A stretch of DNA of 64,000 bases from Sambucus nigra (GCA_949130495.1 OX422207.1:712352456-712416455); one strand, 5' to 3'. Positions 20,908 through 34,136 are shown, counted from the stretch's first letter. Translations and numbers: made by a program. Notes: a model not told the origin generated them from the letters alone.

Positions 20908-21690
20908 AACACTAGTATAAAATTTGACATATCCAAGACATTCGATACAATTGAATGGAATTTCAGTATCAAAACTCTCAAATCTTTTAGCTTTTAACAA
21001 ATTTTATTAATTGGATCTCTACTACTTTAAATTATGCCAAGCTTTCAATTCTTATACATGGTTCTCCATGTGGTTACTTTAAATGTTCTAGAGGGGTAAA
21101 AAGTGGAACCCTATTTCCCCTTTTTTGTTTTTTATTACTGAAGATGTTCTTAGTGTAGATATTATCAAGCGGGTTAAAAAAAGGAAAATAATCAACATTT
21201 CATCTCCTAGAGGCTTTAAATATCCCTCCCATCAGATTTATATATGTAAACTAAATATATGAATAAACTTGCTTTAGTGAATTGGAAGAATATTGATCCG
21301 TCCAATTAAACTAAATATCTAAACAAATAACTAACACAAAACACTAATTCGATGAATAATTAAACTAAATAATGAAAGACCTCAACTGAGCTTACCATAT
21401 TAAGATAAAGAGTTGATTTTTTTACTTCAAGTCTGAAATCAGTTTTAAAGATATCCAAACACAAAAGCCCAGAACCAAACACACGTGAATAAAACTTGAT
21501 AAACATAAAGCATGACAACTCTATATCCACCATTGAAAAATAGGATATTTGAACAGATATCTACTTTTTTTTCCATCAATATCTAAACAGATTTAGACTT
21601 TTTTTACTAATCCCATGGCACTTATGTAATTTAATTTTGGAACTAAGGTGATTCAACGAACATAATACATTAATTCAATGAACAAGTAAA
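20908..21690 (+). repeat. Second copy of the 0.8-kb direct duplication
   Basis: Partner of 18112-18910; in this copy the LINE text continues upstream without a break. Both copies leave LINE sequence at the same point (CTCCCATCAGATTTATATAT), which is just where the YADD motif should follow. The junction therefore predates the duplication. Confidence 0.8.
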
Positions 21691-22386
21691 CTAAATCTTT
21701 GAACAAACCCCTGGGAAACATAAGGAATAATGGGATATTACCTCTTGGGATTACTGAATGAAATGAAAGATGGATTGACTTTCTTAGTATAATGAATCCA
21801 CGTATTGGGAAACACAAGGAATAACTTACAATTGTATCAAACATGCAGAAGGACTCATTGAAGTTGTCCATATCCTCCTCCCTTACTGTAAACATAGGTT
21901 TTCCTTCAAATATGTATTTGGGGTAAAGACATGGAAAATCTAAGTTATGGAGTATCAACATATGAGATGACTGAGAATGAGAGGTTCTTGAGGGGAAAAA
22001 TACATTTTGAAAACTCGTATAAATGGTAGATTGATCTTGAAACTTCGACACAAGCATACGTGTCAGTTTATTGATAATTTAAACAATATCGTTATGATAT
22101 TTGATGTATGATGGGAAAAAAGAAGATATGTAAATTGGGGCCTTCACTTATTGGAAGCAATGGAAGTTCATTTGATTGGGAAAGTGGAGACAAATGTCGA
22201 CAACTACATTAGTCAGCCTACTGGCATGAATATTTTTAGTGTTTGAATTCCTTCACAATATTTTTTTTGCACTTTCTATACTCCCAAGGGCATGATTGAG
22301 CACTTTCTACTTAGATTAATAAAAATTAAATCCATTAATATAAATCAAACAATCCATGGCGATAAAAAAAACATGCCAATCGTCAT
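21691..22386. other. No gene recognised
   Basis: AT-rich sequence between the LINE remnant and the CACTA transposase. A 134-aa minus-strand frame at 21653-22057 has no recognisable motif. It could be the 3' flank of the CACTA element, but no terminus is seen. Confidence 0.4.
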
Positions 22387-23417
22387 CTACATCAATCTCA
22401 GTGTCATACTCATAGCGTTCGGTATCATATTCTCATTATTCTTCTCAAACTCATCACTTTCACCAACATCACTCCCTCCAAATTCTTCATTCTCCGTTGA
22501 ATCATCATCATAAGAATCATCACCATCATTATCACTAAAATCCCTATCAACACATATATCATCATCACCATCTGCATCAATAATATATTCAATGATTGTT
22601 CCCTCCACACCAACCCTCATCCTTGTGATATCCTTATCCTGATTGACTTCAGTGTCATCTAGTTATTGAGTGTTGTACAACTCCACTTTTGCATATATTG
22701 TGGCAATTCTATTCAAATATTTGCCACAAATATCAAACAAATCTCTTGGTTTCATCTTCATAATAGCATGTCAATATTTTTCAATGGTTTCTCGGAGATA
22801 CCAAACTTGTTTATCCCGAGATGCTAAGATGAAGGGTTCGTCTAACAATCGATTATGCTCATATAATACATGTTTGAAATTCACCAATGTAAACCCAAAG
22901 AGATCCTTCACCATCCCTAAATTATTATCAAACCAATCACACTTGAATAGAACAAACTTAATATCATTTGAATAACATAATTTAAATATATTTGTCAACA
23001 CTCCTTAATATATGACATCCCCCGAAATTGGTCGTTCGTCCCTAACACATGCATAATTTTTTATAGTGGCATCAAGAAAAATACCACTATTCTGAGTATT
23101 TATCCTTCTCTCATGTTGCTTTGTGAGAAACCTAAAACAATTGATTATATATGCCATGTATATCTTAGCTTATTTGGGCCAAAATTGAGAGTTCCTTTGA
23201 TACCTTGCTCTCATTTAGGTTTCATAACTATAGTTTTCATATGATTAAGTAATTTAATTAAATGTGGTATCAACACATTAAAATTTTGTTATACGTATAT
23301 AAAGCCTACTTAAATGATCCCCAAACCACTTGTTAAATGTCCCAATGTGAATGGAATTAATTTCGTAGTATCTTACACAAGACCCCTCCCATTTTAACAT
23401 TTTTTTATGTGGATTCC

Positions 23418-23493
<76 letters not shown>

Positions 23494-26125
23494 AGTTGTA
23501 ATTTTCATGCAAGATATCTTACTCGTGAAATAGACCGATTGCATTAGAGTTCTCTAACACATATCGATGTGCCTGTGTAAATGCAATGTCGTCAAGAAGG
23601 ATTTCCAATCCTTTCCATAATGTACGACCTACCTCACTTAACATGTCATCACCTTCATAATTTTTAGCAGGTTGGCGAAACTTGCTCTCAACATCACCCA
23701 AGTACCTTGCACAAAATGTCGTGCATTCTTCTGCTAAGTATCGTTCAAAAATTGGACCTTTTGAATGACTGCGGTTATGTACATATTCTTTGAGTGTGAA
23801 TAAAAACCAAACTATCATTATAAGATCACAAACTAAAATAATATGCATATATATTAATTTAAGTAAAATTTGCAAATTGTAAAATAGCATACCTCTCAAT
23901 GGGATATATATACAATGAAATTATACTGGATCAACTATCATTGCCTCCTTCGATAAATGAATTTTTAAATGTTCCATCACATTAAAAAATATTGGACGGA
24001 AGAATTTCTCGAGATGGCAAAGTGTGAGAGCAACACGGTTTTTCAAACTTTCAAAGTCATGGGCAGTCATTGTTTTTTAAAAAAGTTATCGGTAAAAATT
24101 GTATAATTCAATCAGATACTTTGCTACATTCTTAGGTAATGATTTTTGAACGGTTATTGGAAATATTTATTGAATTAAAATATGATTGTCATGGCTCTTA
24201 ACCCCAGAAATATGGCGATCTTTAATGTTTATACGCCTTGAGATGTTGGATGCCTAATTTGAGACTTTGACATTTTTAGCACTTTACAAAATATGTCCTT
24301 GTCACTTTTACTCATTTTGAAGCATGCGAACAGAAGATATAATTTGTTATTAGGAAAGATTTTAGGGTGTAATGCTTTTCGAATGCCAATGGGTTCAAGG
24401 TCTCAAAAAGCCTTGATATTGTCTTTAGATTTTTCATCTGCAATTAATAACGTCCACAGTATTTTATCACACACATTTTTCTCTACATACATAACATTAA
24501 GATTGTGATGAATTAAGTGATCCTTCTAATATGGTGATTGAACGAATATACTCTTTTTCTTCCAATTAAGTGAACTGGTACCATTACCATCACCTATGTC
24601 ATCACTTTTCTTAACATAACTTTTTTCTCTCTTCTTTAAAATAGTTGACTTCACATTGTTTCTCTACATTACATCCAATTGATTCAAAACATCATTCCCA
24701 AATACTCGAGTGGTCCTGACTTCCCTTTCAACTTTTCCATCGAATGAAAAACTATCATTTCTAAATTTATAGTTACGATCCAACCACTGTCGATGACCAA
24801 AGTAATAAAACTTCCTTCCATTCTTTAAACCACTGTGATTGAGTATTCTTTTTGCAATAAGGACAAGCCAGACTGCTTTTAGTACTCCACTCTGAAAAGT
24901 TTGCATATAAGGGGAAGTAATTAATTATCCATATTAGCAATACACGAATATGAACATTTTTTTGGTTATTGCATCGTGTGTAAGTATGGCATCAACCACA
25001 ATTCCTTCAACTCCTCAATGAGAGGTTGCAAATAAACATCTATATTATTTCCAGGTCCGCGTCGACCACCGATCAACATAGACAAAATAAGGTAAGGTTT
25101 TTTATACACATCGACGGAGAAAAGTTATATATTTTTAATGAAACGGGACACGTGTTATGAGCAATGTTCATTGTATTAAATGTTGAAGCCATCAGTTACT
25201 AGTCCGAGCCTAACATTGCGACAATCTTTGGAGAAATCTGAGTTTTGTTGATCGAAGGTATTCCATACTTTAGAATCAGTAGGATGCCATAAAATCCCAT
25301 CGTCATTGTGTTCCTCATCATGCCATCTTATGAATGAGTATGTATTTTATGACATAAATAATCTTTGAGGCCTTGGTTTCAAACGAAAGTACCTAAGAAC
25401 CTTAGTGGGAATTCTTTAATTTTTAGTCTCCTCATCCATCTCAGACTAGAATTTCTTCCACCTTGATTTATGACATACTATGAAATCATTATGGTCTTTG
25501 TTCTCTTTCCAATACAACATGCAATCATTTGGGCATGATGAATTTTTTGGTAATCAAACCCCAAATCTCTAACAATCTTTCTTACTTTAGAATATGAATT
25601 CGACAATTTTTCACTACACGACAATGCCTTTTTTAAAAACTGAAGTAATGTGGTAAACGATGCGTGATTTCACTTATAAACATGTGAAATAATAGACTAA
25701 TAAATGAAAGTAACGAGAAAGACTTGCAACCAGGGTACAACTCATGTTCCCCATCTTTTAAAAACTTAACAATGCTGAGGCATTTTCATCCAATTCACTT
25801 TGAACTTCGCATGGTTCTTTACAAATATTCCTAAATACATCATGGAGTAATCCACACATGTCATCTCCCATATTTGAATCATATAATCCATCTCCATCAC
25901 TAACTCCCATTGTGGATGGTGCACAATCTCTATGATAAGTCCACTTTGTATAATTCTTAACAAACCCATGTAAGATGAGATTCTCATAAACTTCTTCTCT
26001 TTCACGATTAATGTTATTTCTATATTTCTTACATGAACACCTTATCATTTCCCTAGGGTTCTTATTGGTATAGTCATAATTAAGAAATCCACTAACTCCT
26101 GCAATATAAAATTGTGACACCTTTC
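22387..26125 (-). pseudogene. CACTA (En/Spm, TNP2-type) transposase, multi-exon and decayed
   Basis: Read on the minus strand. 26120-25758 has the transposase-associated domain (IRCSCKKYRN, then GFVKNYTKWTYH). About 25560-24930 has the TNP2 core (CMLYWKENKDHNDF, RWHDE, TDS, DFSKDCRNVRLGLVTDGFN, NNIDVYLQPLIEELKELW). 24906-24664 has GHRQWLDRNYKFR. 24080-23519 has DUF4218 (TLCHLEKFFRPIFFNVMEHL, YLAEECTTFCARYL, TQAHRYVLENS). 23150-22771 has DUF4216 (VLFKCDWFDN, FGFTLVNFKH, DEPFILASRDKQVWYL), followed by an acidic tail to 22387. This is the full domain order of a TNP2 transposase, which binds subterminal repeats and cuts the element. Frames are broken by stops, and a long (AT)n interrupts it at 23420-23490, so it is inactive. 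Confidence 0.85.
23420..23490. repeat. (AT)n microsatellite within the CACTA transposase region
   Basis: About 70 bp of uninterrupted AT dinucleotides between the DUF4216 and DUF4218 coding parts, probably intronic. Confidence 0.95.
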
Positions 26126-27597
26126 CAGCTCTTATTCATTCACAAAATTGTTGATTACCTCACACTGTTAAAAATTTAGTATCATAGACATTAGAAAAAT
26201 TAAGAATAAAAATAAACAAAGACAAATCATATATTCAAAACATTTCCCTTAAGACCTATTAATATTTATAAAGAAAGTTCACTTCCCATTATTATGATTA
26301 TATAAATTAAAAACAGACCAATTCATATAAAAGACCGTTAAAGTGGTGAACTTTAAATTTAACTCATTTAACCATTACACTTGAATTGAAAAATCACAAT
26401 TTTCATGCATACCAATCAGATTTTACATGTCTTAGTAAACAATCATAAATGCAGAATTTTTTAGTGACAAATTACATAGTTAATGCATATATACATAGTT
26501 AAACCAATCTTACTATGTATCTTATAAGTAAGGATTACACTTTAATCCAGATAAAACAGAGTTGGTATGTTTTATCAACCAAATTGCTTCATAACACAAT
26601 ATAAGATAAAAACTACTTTTGAATTAATAGGCGGACATAGACAGTTTGTTTGTTCAGGGTGTCTAACTATGTATTTGTTTATGTTTAGACACTTTCAAGA
26701 CATTTAATTTCAAATTGTAGAAGCAATAACCGTACCAGATTGCAAAACAGAATATTATATTCATCCATATATACATATTTTGGTGTTTTCCTGCCCTTAT
26801 ATTCGTCATTGTATACACATAATTGAAATAATATAAACATAAACTATTTACACACACACATATAGACACATACACACACACACATACACACGTAGAGAAA
26901 GAACACCAAAACTAGGAAGACACGCACATATAGAACACCAACCCGGGTAGACAAAAGCCATAATAGAAACATAGCCTTCACCAGTCCTGCTTACACGAAA
27001 GTTAAAAGTTAATCATTTGTATAGTCTTCTTACAAAATAGAAATCAAGTACATGAGATACTCGTGAGTACAAAATATAAACAAAATAAGAAACAAGAGAT
27101 ACAAGTTCAAGCTCAATAATTACGGTTATAAATCATATATACCATATGAACAAGAAAAAAACAAAACAAAACAAAACAAGCATGGTTTAATTTGTAAAAT
27201 TGCACAAAAGAAAAACATTTATGTTAAATTAGTATAATCCCTCATTGAAAACGTCGAAATATATCAAAGAGTGATATTTTGTAGCATTACATCATGCCAC
27301 TGGATTATTCATGATTTGAGTCAACTTCCTTAGCTCGTTATAAATAACAAAAGGTTTTAAGTAGAATTGATACACAATTTGCAAGACAGAGCATATACCA
27401 ATATACGTGAATGATATAATTTCATAAATAACAATTGACCCATCTAATGTCTTCAAAAGTTTGATGTGGTAAAATACTATCAATATGAGACTCTTTTAGG
27501 ACTAAGGATTATTATTCTCTCATATCCAGCAACAGCTATTTATATTGTTATGCAACACATTGTAGAAGTGCATAATCCAATTGAATATTTGTATTCA

Positions 27598-27600
<3 letters not shown>
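26126..27600. other. No gene recognised; 5' flank of the CACTA transposase
   Basis: Very AT-rich, with a CACACACATA stretch at about 26850-26892. No coding motif seen on either strand. Confidence 0.5.

Positions 27601-27601
<1 letters not shown>

Positions 27602-27676
<75 letters not shown>
27602..27676. repeat. (GT)n(GA)n compound microsatellite
   Basis: About 28 bp of GT repeats run straight into about 47 bp of GA repeats. Confidence 0.95.
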
Positions 27677-27678
<2 letters not shown>

Positions 27679-27866
27679 TGTTACAAGGTATTACCAAACA
27701 TAGAGATTTTGCAAGGTTTCTTCCACCAAACGTAGGGGTTTTGCTTCTTCCACAAAACGTAGGGATTTTGCTAAATAGGTACGCTTATGGGCAAATCATC
27801 ACACACACACATACACATCTCTCTCTCTCTCTCTCTCTCACTCTCTCAGAGAGAGAGAGAGAGAGG

Positions 27867-28245
27867 CTCCTATACATCATACTTCCTACATCTTTCATAC
27901 ACCATACCTAGTTCTAGATCCTAAAAAACTTTTTTTTATTTTTGTTATTTTACCCATGGATTTAACCTTCCAATGTTCAAAAAATTAGGTTAAAAATATA
28001 ATTTCTAGCTATTTTTTAAAAATTTAACAAAAAATTGCTGAAAATACCTTGTTTACAACGGTATGTGCCATCATAATTTTGTGAATTGTTTAAAAATAGC
28101 TAGAAATTTTGACCTAATTTTTTGAACATGTGTTGACTGAAAGGTTAATTTCAATAGAAAAATAAAGAATTTGGAAAAAAGGTTTCTTAAGGCATAAAAC
28201 TAGGTATGATGTATGGTGTGGTGTATAGAGTATGATGTAGGAGAG
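27867..28245. mobile_element. Hairpin MITE of about 380 bp
   Basis: The left end CTCCTATACATCATACTTCC and right end TATGATGTAGGAG are inverted repeats. The pairing continues inward: CACCATACCTAGTT with AACTAGGTATGATG, and GTTCAAAAAATTAGG with CCTAATTTTTTGAAC. The whole element could fold into one long stem. No coding capacity. It is flanked by CT/GA and AT/GT microsatellites that hide any target duplication. Confidence 0.7.
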
Positions 28246-28256
<11 letters not shown>

Positions 28257-28297
<41 letters not shown>

Positions 28298-28310
28298 GGG
28301 GGGGGGGGGG

Positions 28311-28333
<23 letters not shown>
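28257..28333. repeat. (AT)n(GT)n(G)n(GA)n compound low-complexity tract
   Basis: Four simple-sequence blocks in a row: ATATAT, GTGTGTGTG, a G run of about 14, then GAGAGA. Confidence 0.95.
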
Positions 28334-28341
<8 letters not shown>

Positions 28342-28539
28342 CCTTTTGATTTTCAATTGATGATCGACGACGATGGTCGGCGACGACGGTTTGAGCTAAG
28401 GCATTTGAGCGACCGAGTTGAGAAAGAGGGAGAGAGATGCGGGTGCAAGTAGTTGATTGATGATAGTGAGGTTATAAAACCCTCTCAAAAAAGTTTTAAA
28501 AAACACCCACTAAACATTTCGCCAACCTAAAAATTGTAA

Positions 28540-28751
28540 AGACAATTTTATTATAAGTTTGTTGTAAAATACCGTATATTTACATCATATTTTTCGACAT
28601 TTGCTAAAAAGTTCAGTAAAATTTTGATAGCTGCATAAAAATCTCGTAAAATTATCTGCACTTAATATAAATGTCAGAAAAGTTTTTTTAGGCATTGTAA
28701 TAAATGATGCAAAAAATACAACAAAAAATTAATTTTCTTGTATGGTAAGTG
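28540..28751 (-). other. Possible CACTA terminal region
   Basis: Read on the minus strand, CCATACAAGAAAATT at 28745 downward resembles the CACTACAAGAAAA end of CACTA elements and lies upstream of the TNP2-type gene. No matching opposite end has been found, so this is tentative. Confidence 0.3.
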
Positions 28752-29063
28752 TGGTTATAATTTATATTTTATTTGTTTAGGGCATGTTTGGTTTGCAACT
28801 ATAATTCGGTTTTCAGTGTTTAAATACAATTCTGATAAAAATTTGCATTTGATAATCTGTTTTTAAACACTGAATTATAATATTTCTGTGTCGTAATCAA
28901 GTTTATCAGAAAATAGGAAAATAGTGTTTTATAACTTCTGATTTTTATTTTTCAACTCATAATTATTCATTCTTAGTATTATAAGGCATTTATACCTTAA
29001 TATATAATATACATATATAATACATTAATATGTGTGTAATTTTTGCAAATAAAAAATATATAT

Positions 29064-29411
29064 TGGGGTTTCCAGAGCACTTGCACCGTATTCACGATGT
29101 ATTCAACATCTCGTCGTTGTGACGATATCTTCGGGATGATATGGCCCACACTCACATCGCGATAGAGGAGGTTGACTTACAACCCGACAGTTCTTATGAG
29201 AAGAGACCAGTGGCTATTCTGGACCACAGCAAGAGGAAATTGAGGTCAAAGGTAGTTCCACTTGTACGGGTTTAGTGGGAACATCATAATGTGTAGGAAT
29301 CCACTTGGGAGCGCAAGACAAATATATGCGAAAAATATCCAGATTTATTTTTACCAGGTATGCCTTATTTTTCGAATTTCGGGACGAAATTCCGTTATTA
29401 GGGGAGAAGTA
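29064..29411 (+). pseudogene. Integrase C-terminus of a long-LTR Ty3/gypsy element
   Basis: Reads LHRIHDVFNISSLR, then IAIEEVDLQPDSSYEKRPVAILD, then KRKLRSKVVPLVRV, WEHHNV and ESTWER, with several stops. This is the end of a gypsy integrase. It is followed by the FGxKF end stretch, AGGGGAGAAG and the LTR at 29412. The element is cut on its left at about 29064, so only the last 350 bp of pol remain. Confidence 0.85.
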
Positions 29412-30532
29412 TGTAATACCCCGTATTTTTATGGCTTTTAATATTGAGCGATTTATTAAATAAAATTGAGTTATTAATTTAATATTAATCCAGGATTTTA
29501 TTTAATAATATTTACTAGTGTGACGAGAGTTAGTAAATATTGAGAATTTGTTGAATATTACTAGATGATTAAAGTAATAATATGAAATTGAATTTATTAA
29601 AAGGTCACAAGTGAATAACATGACAATTATGAAAATTTAAGTCGGGACGCGCCTGTGCCATGTCGGGACTAAATTATTATTATAAAAGTGAATAAATTAT
29701 AAGTTGCTTGTATGATCATTTCGAATGCGTCAACATATCCGGAAGGGTCAAAATAGTCAAAAAGTGTACCCGAGAGTTTAGTTTGGGTCTCGGGGCATTT
29801 TTAGGCCTAACCGGCACACCAGAGGGGCAATTTAGTCATTTTTAAATTTGGCCTTAATTAAATGATGGAAATTGGGATATTATTATCAAATATTAAAAGA
29901 GTCTTCTAGGGTTAACACTCTCAAAAAGATAGAACGAAAGTGAGAGGAAGGAAGGGAAAGTTTTCCAAGAAATCCAAGGCCAAGAACCAGTTCGATTACA
30001 CCACCGCCACCACCAAAACATAGATCGTAAGACGAGGAACGCAACCATATCATTTTCATCAACAAATCAGGCCCTTGAATCCCAGACAAGTATCTATCTT
30101 GCTACTTTTATATTTGATGTTTCACCCATGTTAGATTAGAATTGATAATTATAGGCTTCATGTAAGAATTTGAGGATTTAGAGAATTTAAATCACATGTT
30201 TTGGAGAAAATATATATGTTCTAGAAATCTCAACACATGTAGAGCATTACCCTTGAAACTGTATTGATTTATAAGTGAGAAATCTGGAAAAAGAATTAGA
30301 AGAATGGAAGTTTAATGTAAAATTAGGGTTCTTGATAATTATGATGAATTACCCCTTTAATTCAATAGTTTTGATGAATTCGTACATGCTTCATGTAGGA
30401 AATCGTGTATATAGGTATATGTAACCAGTAGTAAGTTTGTTTGGGAGTTTGGGGATCGTTAATGGAGATTTGGTTGAGGTTGGAGAAGAAAACCCGTAGT
30501 TAACAATGACAGAATTCAGAATACCTACTTGA

Positions 30533-30606
30533 TCAATCGATCGACCCAAGAGTGTTGATCGATCGATATCGATCGATCGACCCCTTTCCTCGATCGATCG
30601 ACCCCT
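30533..30606. repeat. CGATCGATCG cluster in LTR copy a
   Basis: Four blocks of ATCGATCGA-type palindromic text in about 75 bp, separated by short spacers such as CCCAAGAGTG and CCCCTTTCCT. Confidence 0.85.
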
Positions 30607-31097
30607 CCTGGAAAACTACATATTTTTCCCTTTTTATTTAATCCGGTTAAAATACGTAGGAACCCTTGAATATAATTTAAAGAGTATTATGGGTCATGAA
30701 GAGGAACAGTAGGGTCTATGTAAACTCTAATGAGTGAAATTTTATATGGGATGAAATTATGGGTTAACAGGGGGTTTCATCACACATTGGGAATTGTGTG
30801 TACGTTCACTAAAGAATTAAGAGACTCGTGAAAGACTTAGACCAGAAGGTTAGAGAGGGTGTACCTACTGAAATTATATTTAGTAAGAGAGAACACTTCG
30901 AGAGGTGAGAAGTAAGTATGAAATGATTATAATTAAGAATAAAAGAGATGAATCCTTTATGCGAGATAATTGGGTAAAATTGTACTAAGTACGGTTATTA
31001 ATTATTATTGTTGGGTCGTGGGCGAACCTAATCAGAAAAATGAGAATATATATGACCGAGTGCATGTGTATATATTTATATTATGCTTGTGTATAAT

Positions 31098-34000
31098 TGT
31101 AATACCCAGTATTTTTATGCTTTATTAATTTGGGGATTTATTAAATTTAATGTGAGTTATTTATTTAATATAAATTCGGAAATTCATTATTTTATAATTA
31201 TTAACGTGATGTGAGTTAGTAATTATGGGAAACTTGTTGTTGAATATTACTAATGAGTAAAGTAATATAATATTGGTTCTATGAAATGTCACGAGTGAAT
31301 AAAATGATAATTTTGGAAATTTAAGTCAGGACGCGCCTGTGTCGCGTCGGGAATAAATGTTGATTAATAAAAGTGAAATATTTTTAAGCTATCTGTATGG
31401 TCTTTTTGAGTGCGCTAACATTTCCGAAAGGGTCGAGATAGTCAGAAAAGTGTACTCTGGGGTTTAGTTTGGGTCTCGGGGCGTTTTTAGTCCTATTTAA
31501 CACCCCGGGAGGGCATTTTGGACATTTTGCTTTTTTGGGTAATTAAACCCACGAAAATTATTAGGCTATATCATCCATTTAGAAGAGTCCTTTAGGGTTA
31601 TCAGACTCAAAACCTTAGAACGGCCATAGGAGAGGGAAGGAGAAAGCTTTCCAAGCAATCCAAGGCCAAAAAAGTCATCCGATTGCACCGCCACCACCAC
31701 CAACGCGTAGATCGCGCGACGGGGAACGCATCCACCCCAAAATCATCAGCAAACCAGAATTCTGAAATTTCTAGGTAAGTATTTATCTTGCTTATTTTCG
31801 TTAATGCATCATTCATGTTAGTTTAGGTTGATTAGGACGAGTTTGGTAGAAAAAAATCCATGTTGGAGATAGGAAAATCGCATGTAGAATTGATTTGAAT
31901 ATAAATCTGGTAACCCCTTCATATGTAGAGGCTTAACCATGAAATTATGATGAATTAGGAGTAGAAATTTCTGGAAAAATACTGATTAGAACCATGTTAA
32001 AGAAATTCTAGGGTTCTTGAGATTTTTATGAATTTTTGGCCTATTAATCCATGGTTATTGATGAAAAATTATATGCTTTACGTAGAAGATGAATAATATG
32101 GGTATATATTGATTATAGTACGAATTTTAGGGAGTTTGGGTGTGTAAAATATGGATTTGATTGAGGTTGGATTGTGAAACCCGTAACTGCTAATCTGTAG
32201 AATTCGCATACCTGTTTGATCGATCGATCGATTGAACCAGGAGTGTCGATCGATCGACGCATCGATCGACCGAGCTCCTGCCATCGATCGATCGACCCCT
32301 TCTGGCAGACTAATATTTCCCCTTTTTAAATTTAGTTGAATTAGATTTAATGAGAAATAACCCTTGGACACCCTTATTAAAATGTTTTGGGAGATAAAGA
32401 AGACCAGTAGGACTTATAAATAATTATGGGACCTTTAATGTAAAATGAGAGTTGTATTTTCGGGATATTTACATATAAGGGATGATGAAATTATGTATTA
32501 ATGGGAGAGACGCGTAAGATAGTTACATTGGAAATTAGATTACCTACTGAATTCTACACTTGAGAGGATAAAGTCCATGAGTGTTACGCAATAAGTTGGA
32601 ATGATCCCTCAAATTAAAGTAAGAAATGAACGGTCATACGTGAGAAGTAAATAATGAGAAATAAGGACAAATGTCGTAATTAGGGAATTAGAAATGTACC
32701 TAATATGATATGGTAATAGTAGTTTAGTTATATGACTGTGTTTATGCATATATTACCTATGTGTGAAAATCGTGCTCGCGCTACTTGCTATCCCTGAGGT
32801 TACCGCACTGGGACGATCTTATCTCGATGTGCCTTTATGGGGGATATTGACTCGTACCCTAGAAGATAGAAATCCTTGGTACAGGCTATCGAATTGATAG
32901 TTCAGACGGTCCTAAGAGACGTGGGGGCATATGCTATCCTCTTAGAGACTTGGAATCTATGCTTCTCCTCAATATTGTTTGTGTATGTGTTAATACAGTT
33001 CGAGAGTGATTCCGAACTTGTATTTCCCTTAGTACGAGTGATACGAGGATTGGATAGCAGAGTATGCACGCACCATAATTTTTATGTGGGGTGCTGTTAA
33101 AATATATATATTATACGAGTATTTGATATATATATATGAATTCCTGAAATTTGGAACTACCTACAGTGCTATGGTAGGTAAGAAATGAATAATGACTTCA
33201 AATTGGAAATACTTATTTTGAAAAGTATAATGGAACACTGGAAACTTTATTAATAAATAAAGGTAAAATGAGAGCTTTGTTACTGAATGAAATTTTCCTC
33301 TTAAACAATTATATTGTTTAGTTTTAAATCTTACGAGTAACCTAAGATAAGTTAAACCATTGGGAAGTTTAGTGCGATATAAGATAAGTTAAACCGTTGG
33401 GAAGATTAGTGCGATAGGTGTGCACATTAGAAGAGAGGTGAGAATTTCTCAAGAGAGTGTCGCACTAATATGTTGTTGCATTGGCCTGTAAACATTTTAA
33501 ATACTTGCTAAACAAATTTTAAATCATTTACACTATCGGGCTCTGACCCATTTCTATTTTCCTTTCTCTCTTGTATCTATATGTATATATTACAGGTGCC
33601 CAGCCACAGGGGCGTCTTGCGTAGGATTCTTTGGAAGGAATGCGCTGCAGCTTAGGAGGGAGTTGAAGGCCTCTTGCTTAAATGAATTCATTCATTTGAT
33701 TCCACTCTTAGCTTATTTATTCAGTTGGGCATGTGTAGCCCGTTCCCATTATCCATTTGTTTTATCGGACATTGAGATTCATTTATTTCTAGTATTGTCT
33801 CTTTGGGATTTATTATTGTCTGGATGTTTTACTTTAAATTTTAAATGTTGGGAGTTAGTTGTTGAATGTTAAATTTATTTGGATTATATGTTCTATGATA
33901 ATTGTGGTGTGATTCTTTAATATTGAATTGTTGTACATATTTAAATCTTGGTTTATAAAATAAAATTTGGAAAGTAATGCCTAAAAATGGTTTTGACACT

Positions 34001-34136
34001 TAGCTTAATTATTTAGGGTGTTTAAATTGGAAAAGTTATTTTTCGACAGTGATGCTAAGAATGAACCAACTGTTCACCTTGATTTTAATTTAATAAAGGA
34101 GTGATCGCCCGGTATTTAATTAGGCGGGGTGTCACA
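31098..34136 (+). mobile_element. Solo LTR (copy b) nested in LTR copy a
   Basis: Starts TGTAATACCCAG, ends GGCGGGGTGTCACA; 3039 bp with no internal domain. It is flanked by ATAAT at 31093-31097 and 34137-34141, a 5-bp target duplication. The host LTR continues in register on both sides. It is most easily explained by recombination between the two LTRs of an inserted element of the same family. It has its own CGATCGATCG cluster at 32217-32297. Confidence 0.9.
32217..32297. repeat. CGATCGATCG cluster in the solo LTR
   Basis: Blocks of TTGATCGATCGATCGATTG, GTCGATCGATCGACGCATCGATCGACC and CATCGATCGATCGACC. Confidence 0.85.

Larger units (their letters stand above)
18950..21235 (+). pseudogene. 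LINE (L1-type) ORF2 remnant: linker and reverse transcriptase, interrupted
   Basis: 18984-19445 reads as the linker before the reverse transcriptase: KWNIEIFENIYENL, an SLKDALKDEEN-like block, then NHEGVTISNEEEIKQHVVQFF. 20480-21235 reads as reverse transcriptase: MDP..TPSPGFGG, LLRPIALENF near 20720, ILANRLRKIVSGILYPNQ near 20768-20820, then KFDISKTFDTIEWNF near 20922, HGSPCGYF and a broken SGTLFPLFFF. Both reading and order fit plant L1 ORF2. A tandem duplication of about 80 bp lies at 18984-19135, and an unrelated insert sits at about 19446-20440. Endonuclease and the YADD motif are not found, so the copy is dead. Confidence 0.7.

Noticed and set aside
22425..22613. Met/Ile/Val-rich minus-strand frame suggesting a membrane protein
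   Set aside because: A frame-shifted reading of the acidic tail of the CACTA transposase.
27603..27911. 102-aa frame with CVCVCV and RERERE runs
   Set aside because: A translation of (GT)n(GA)n microsatellites.
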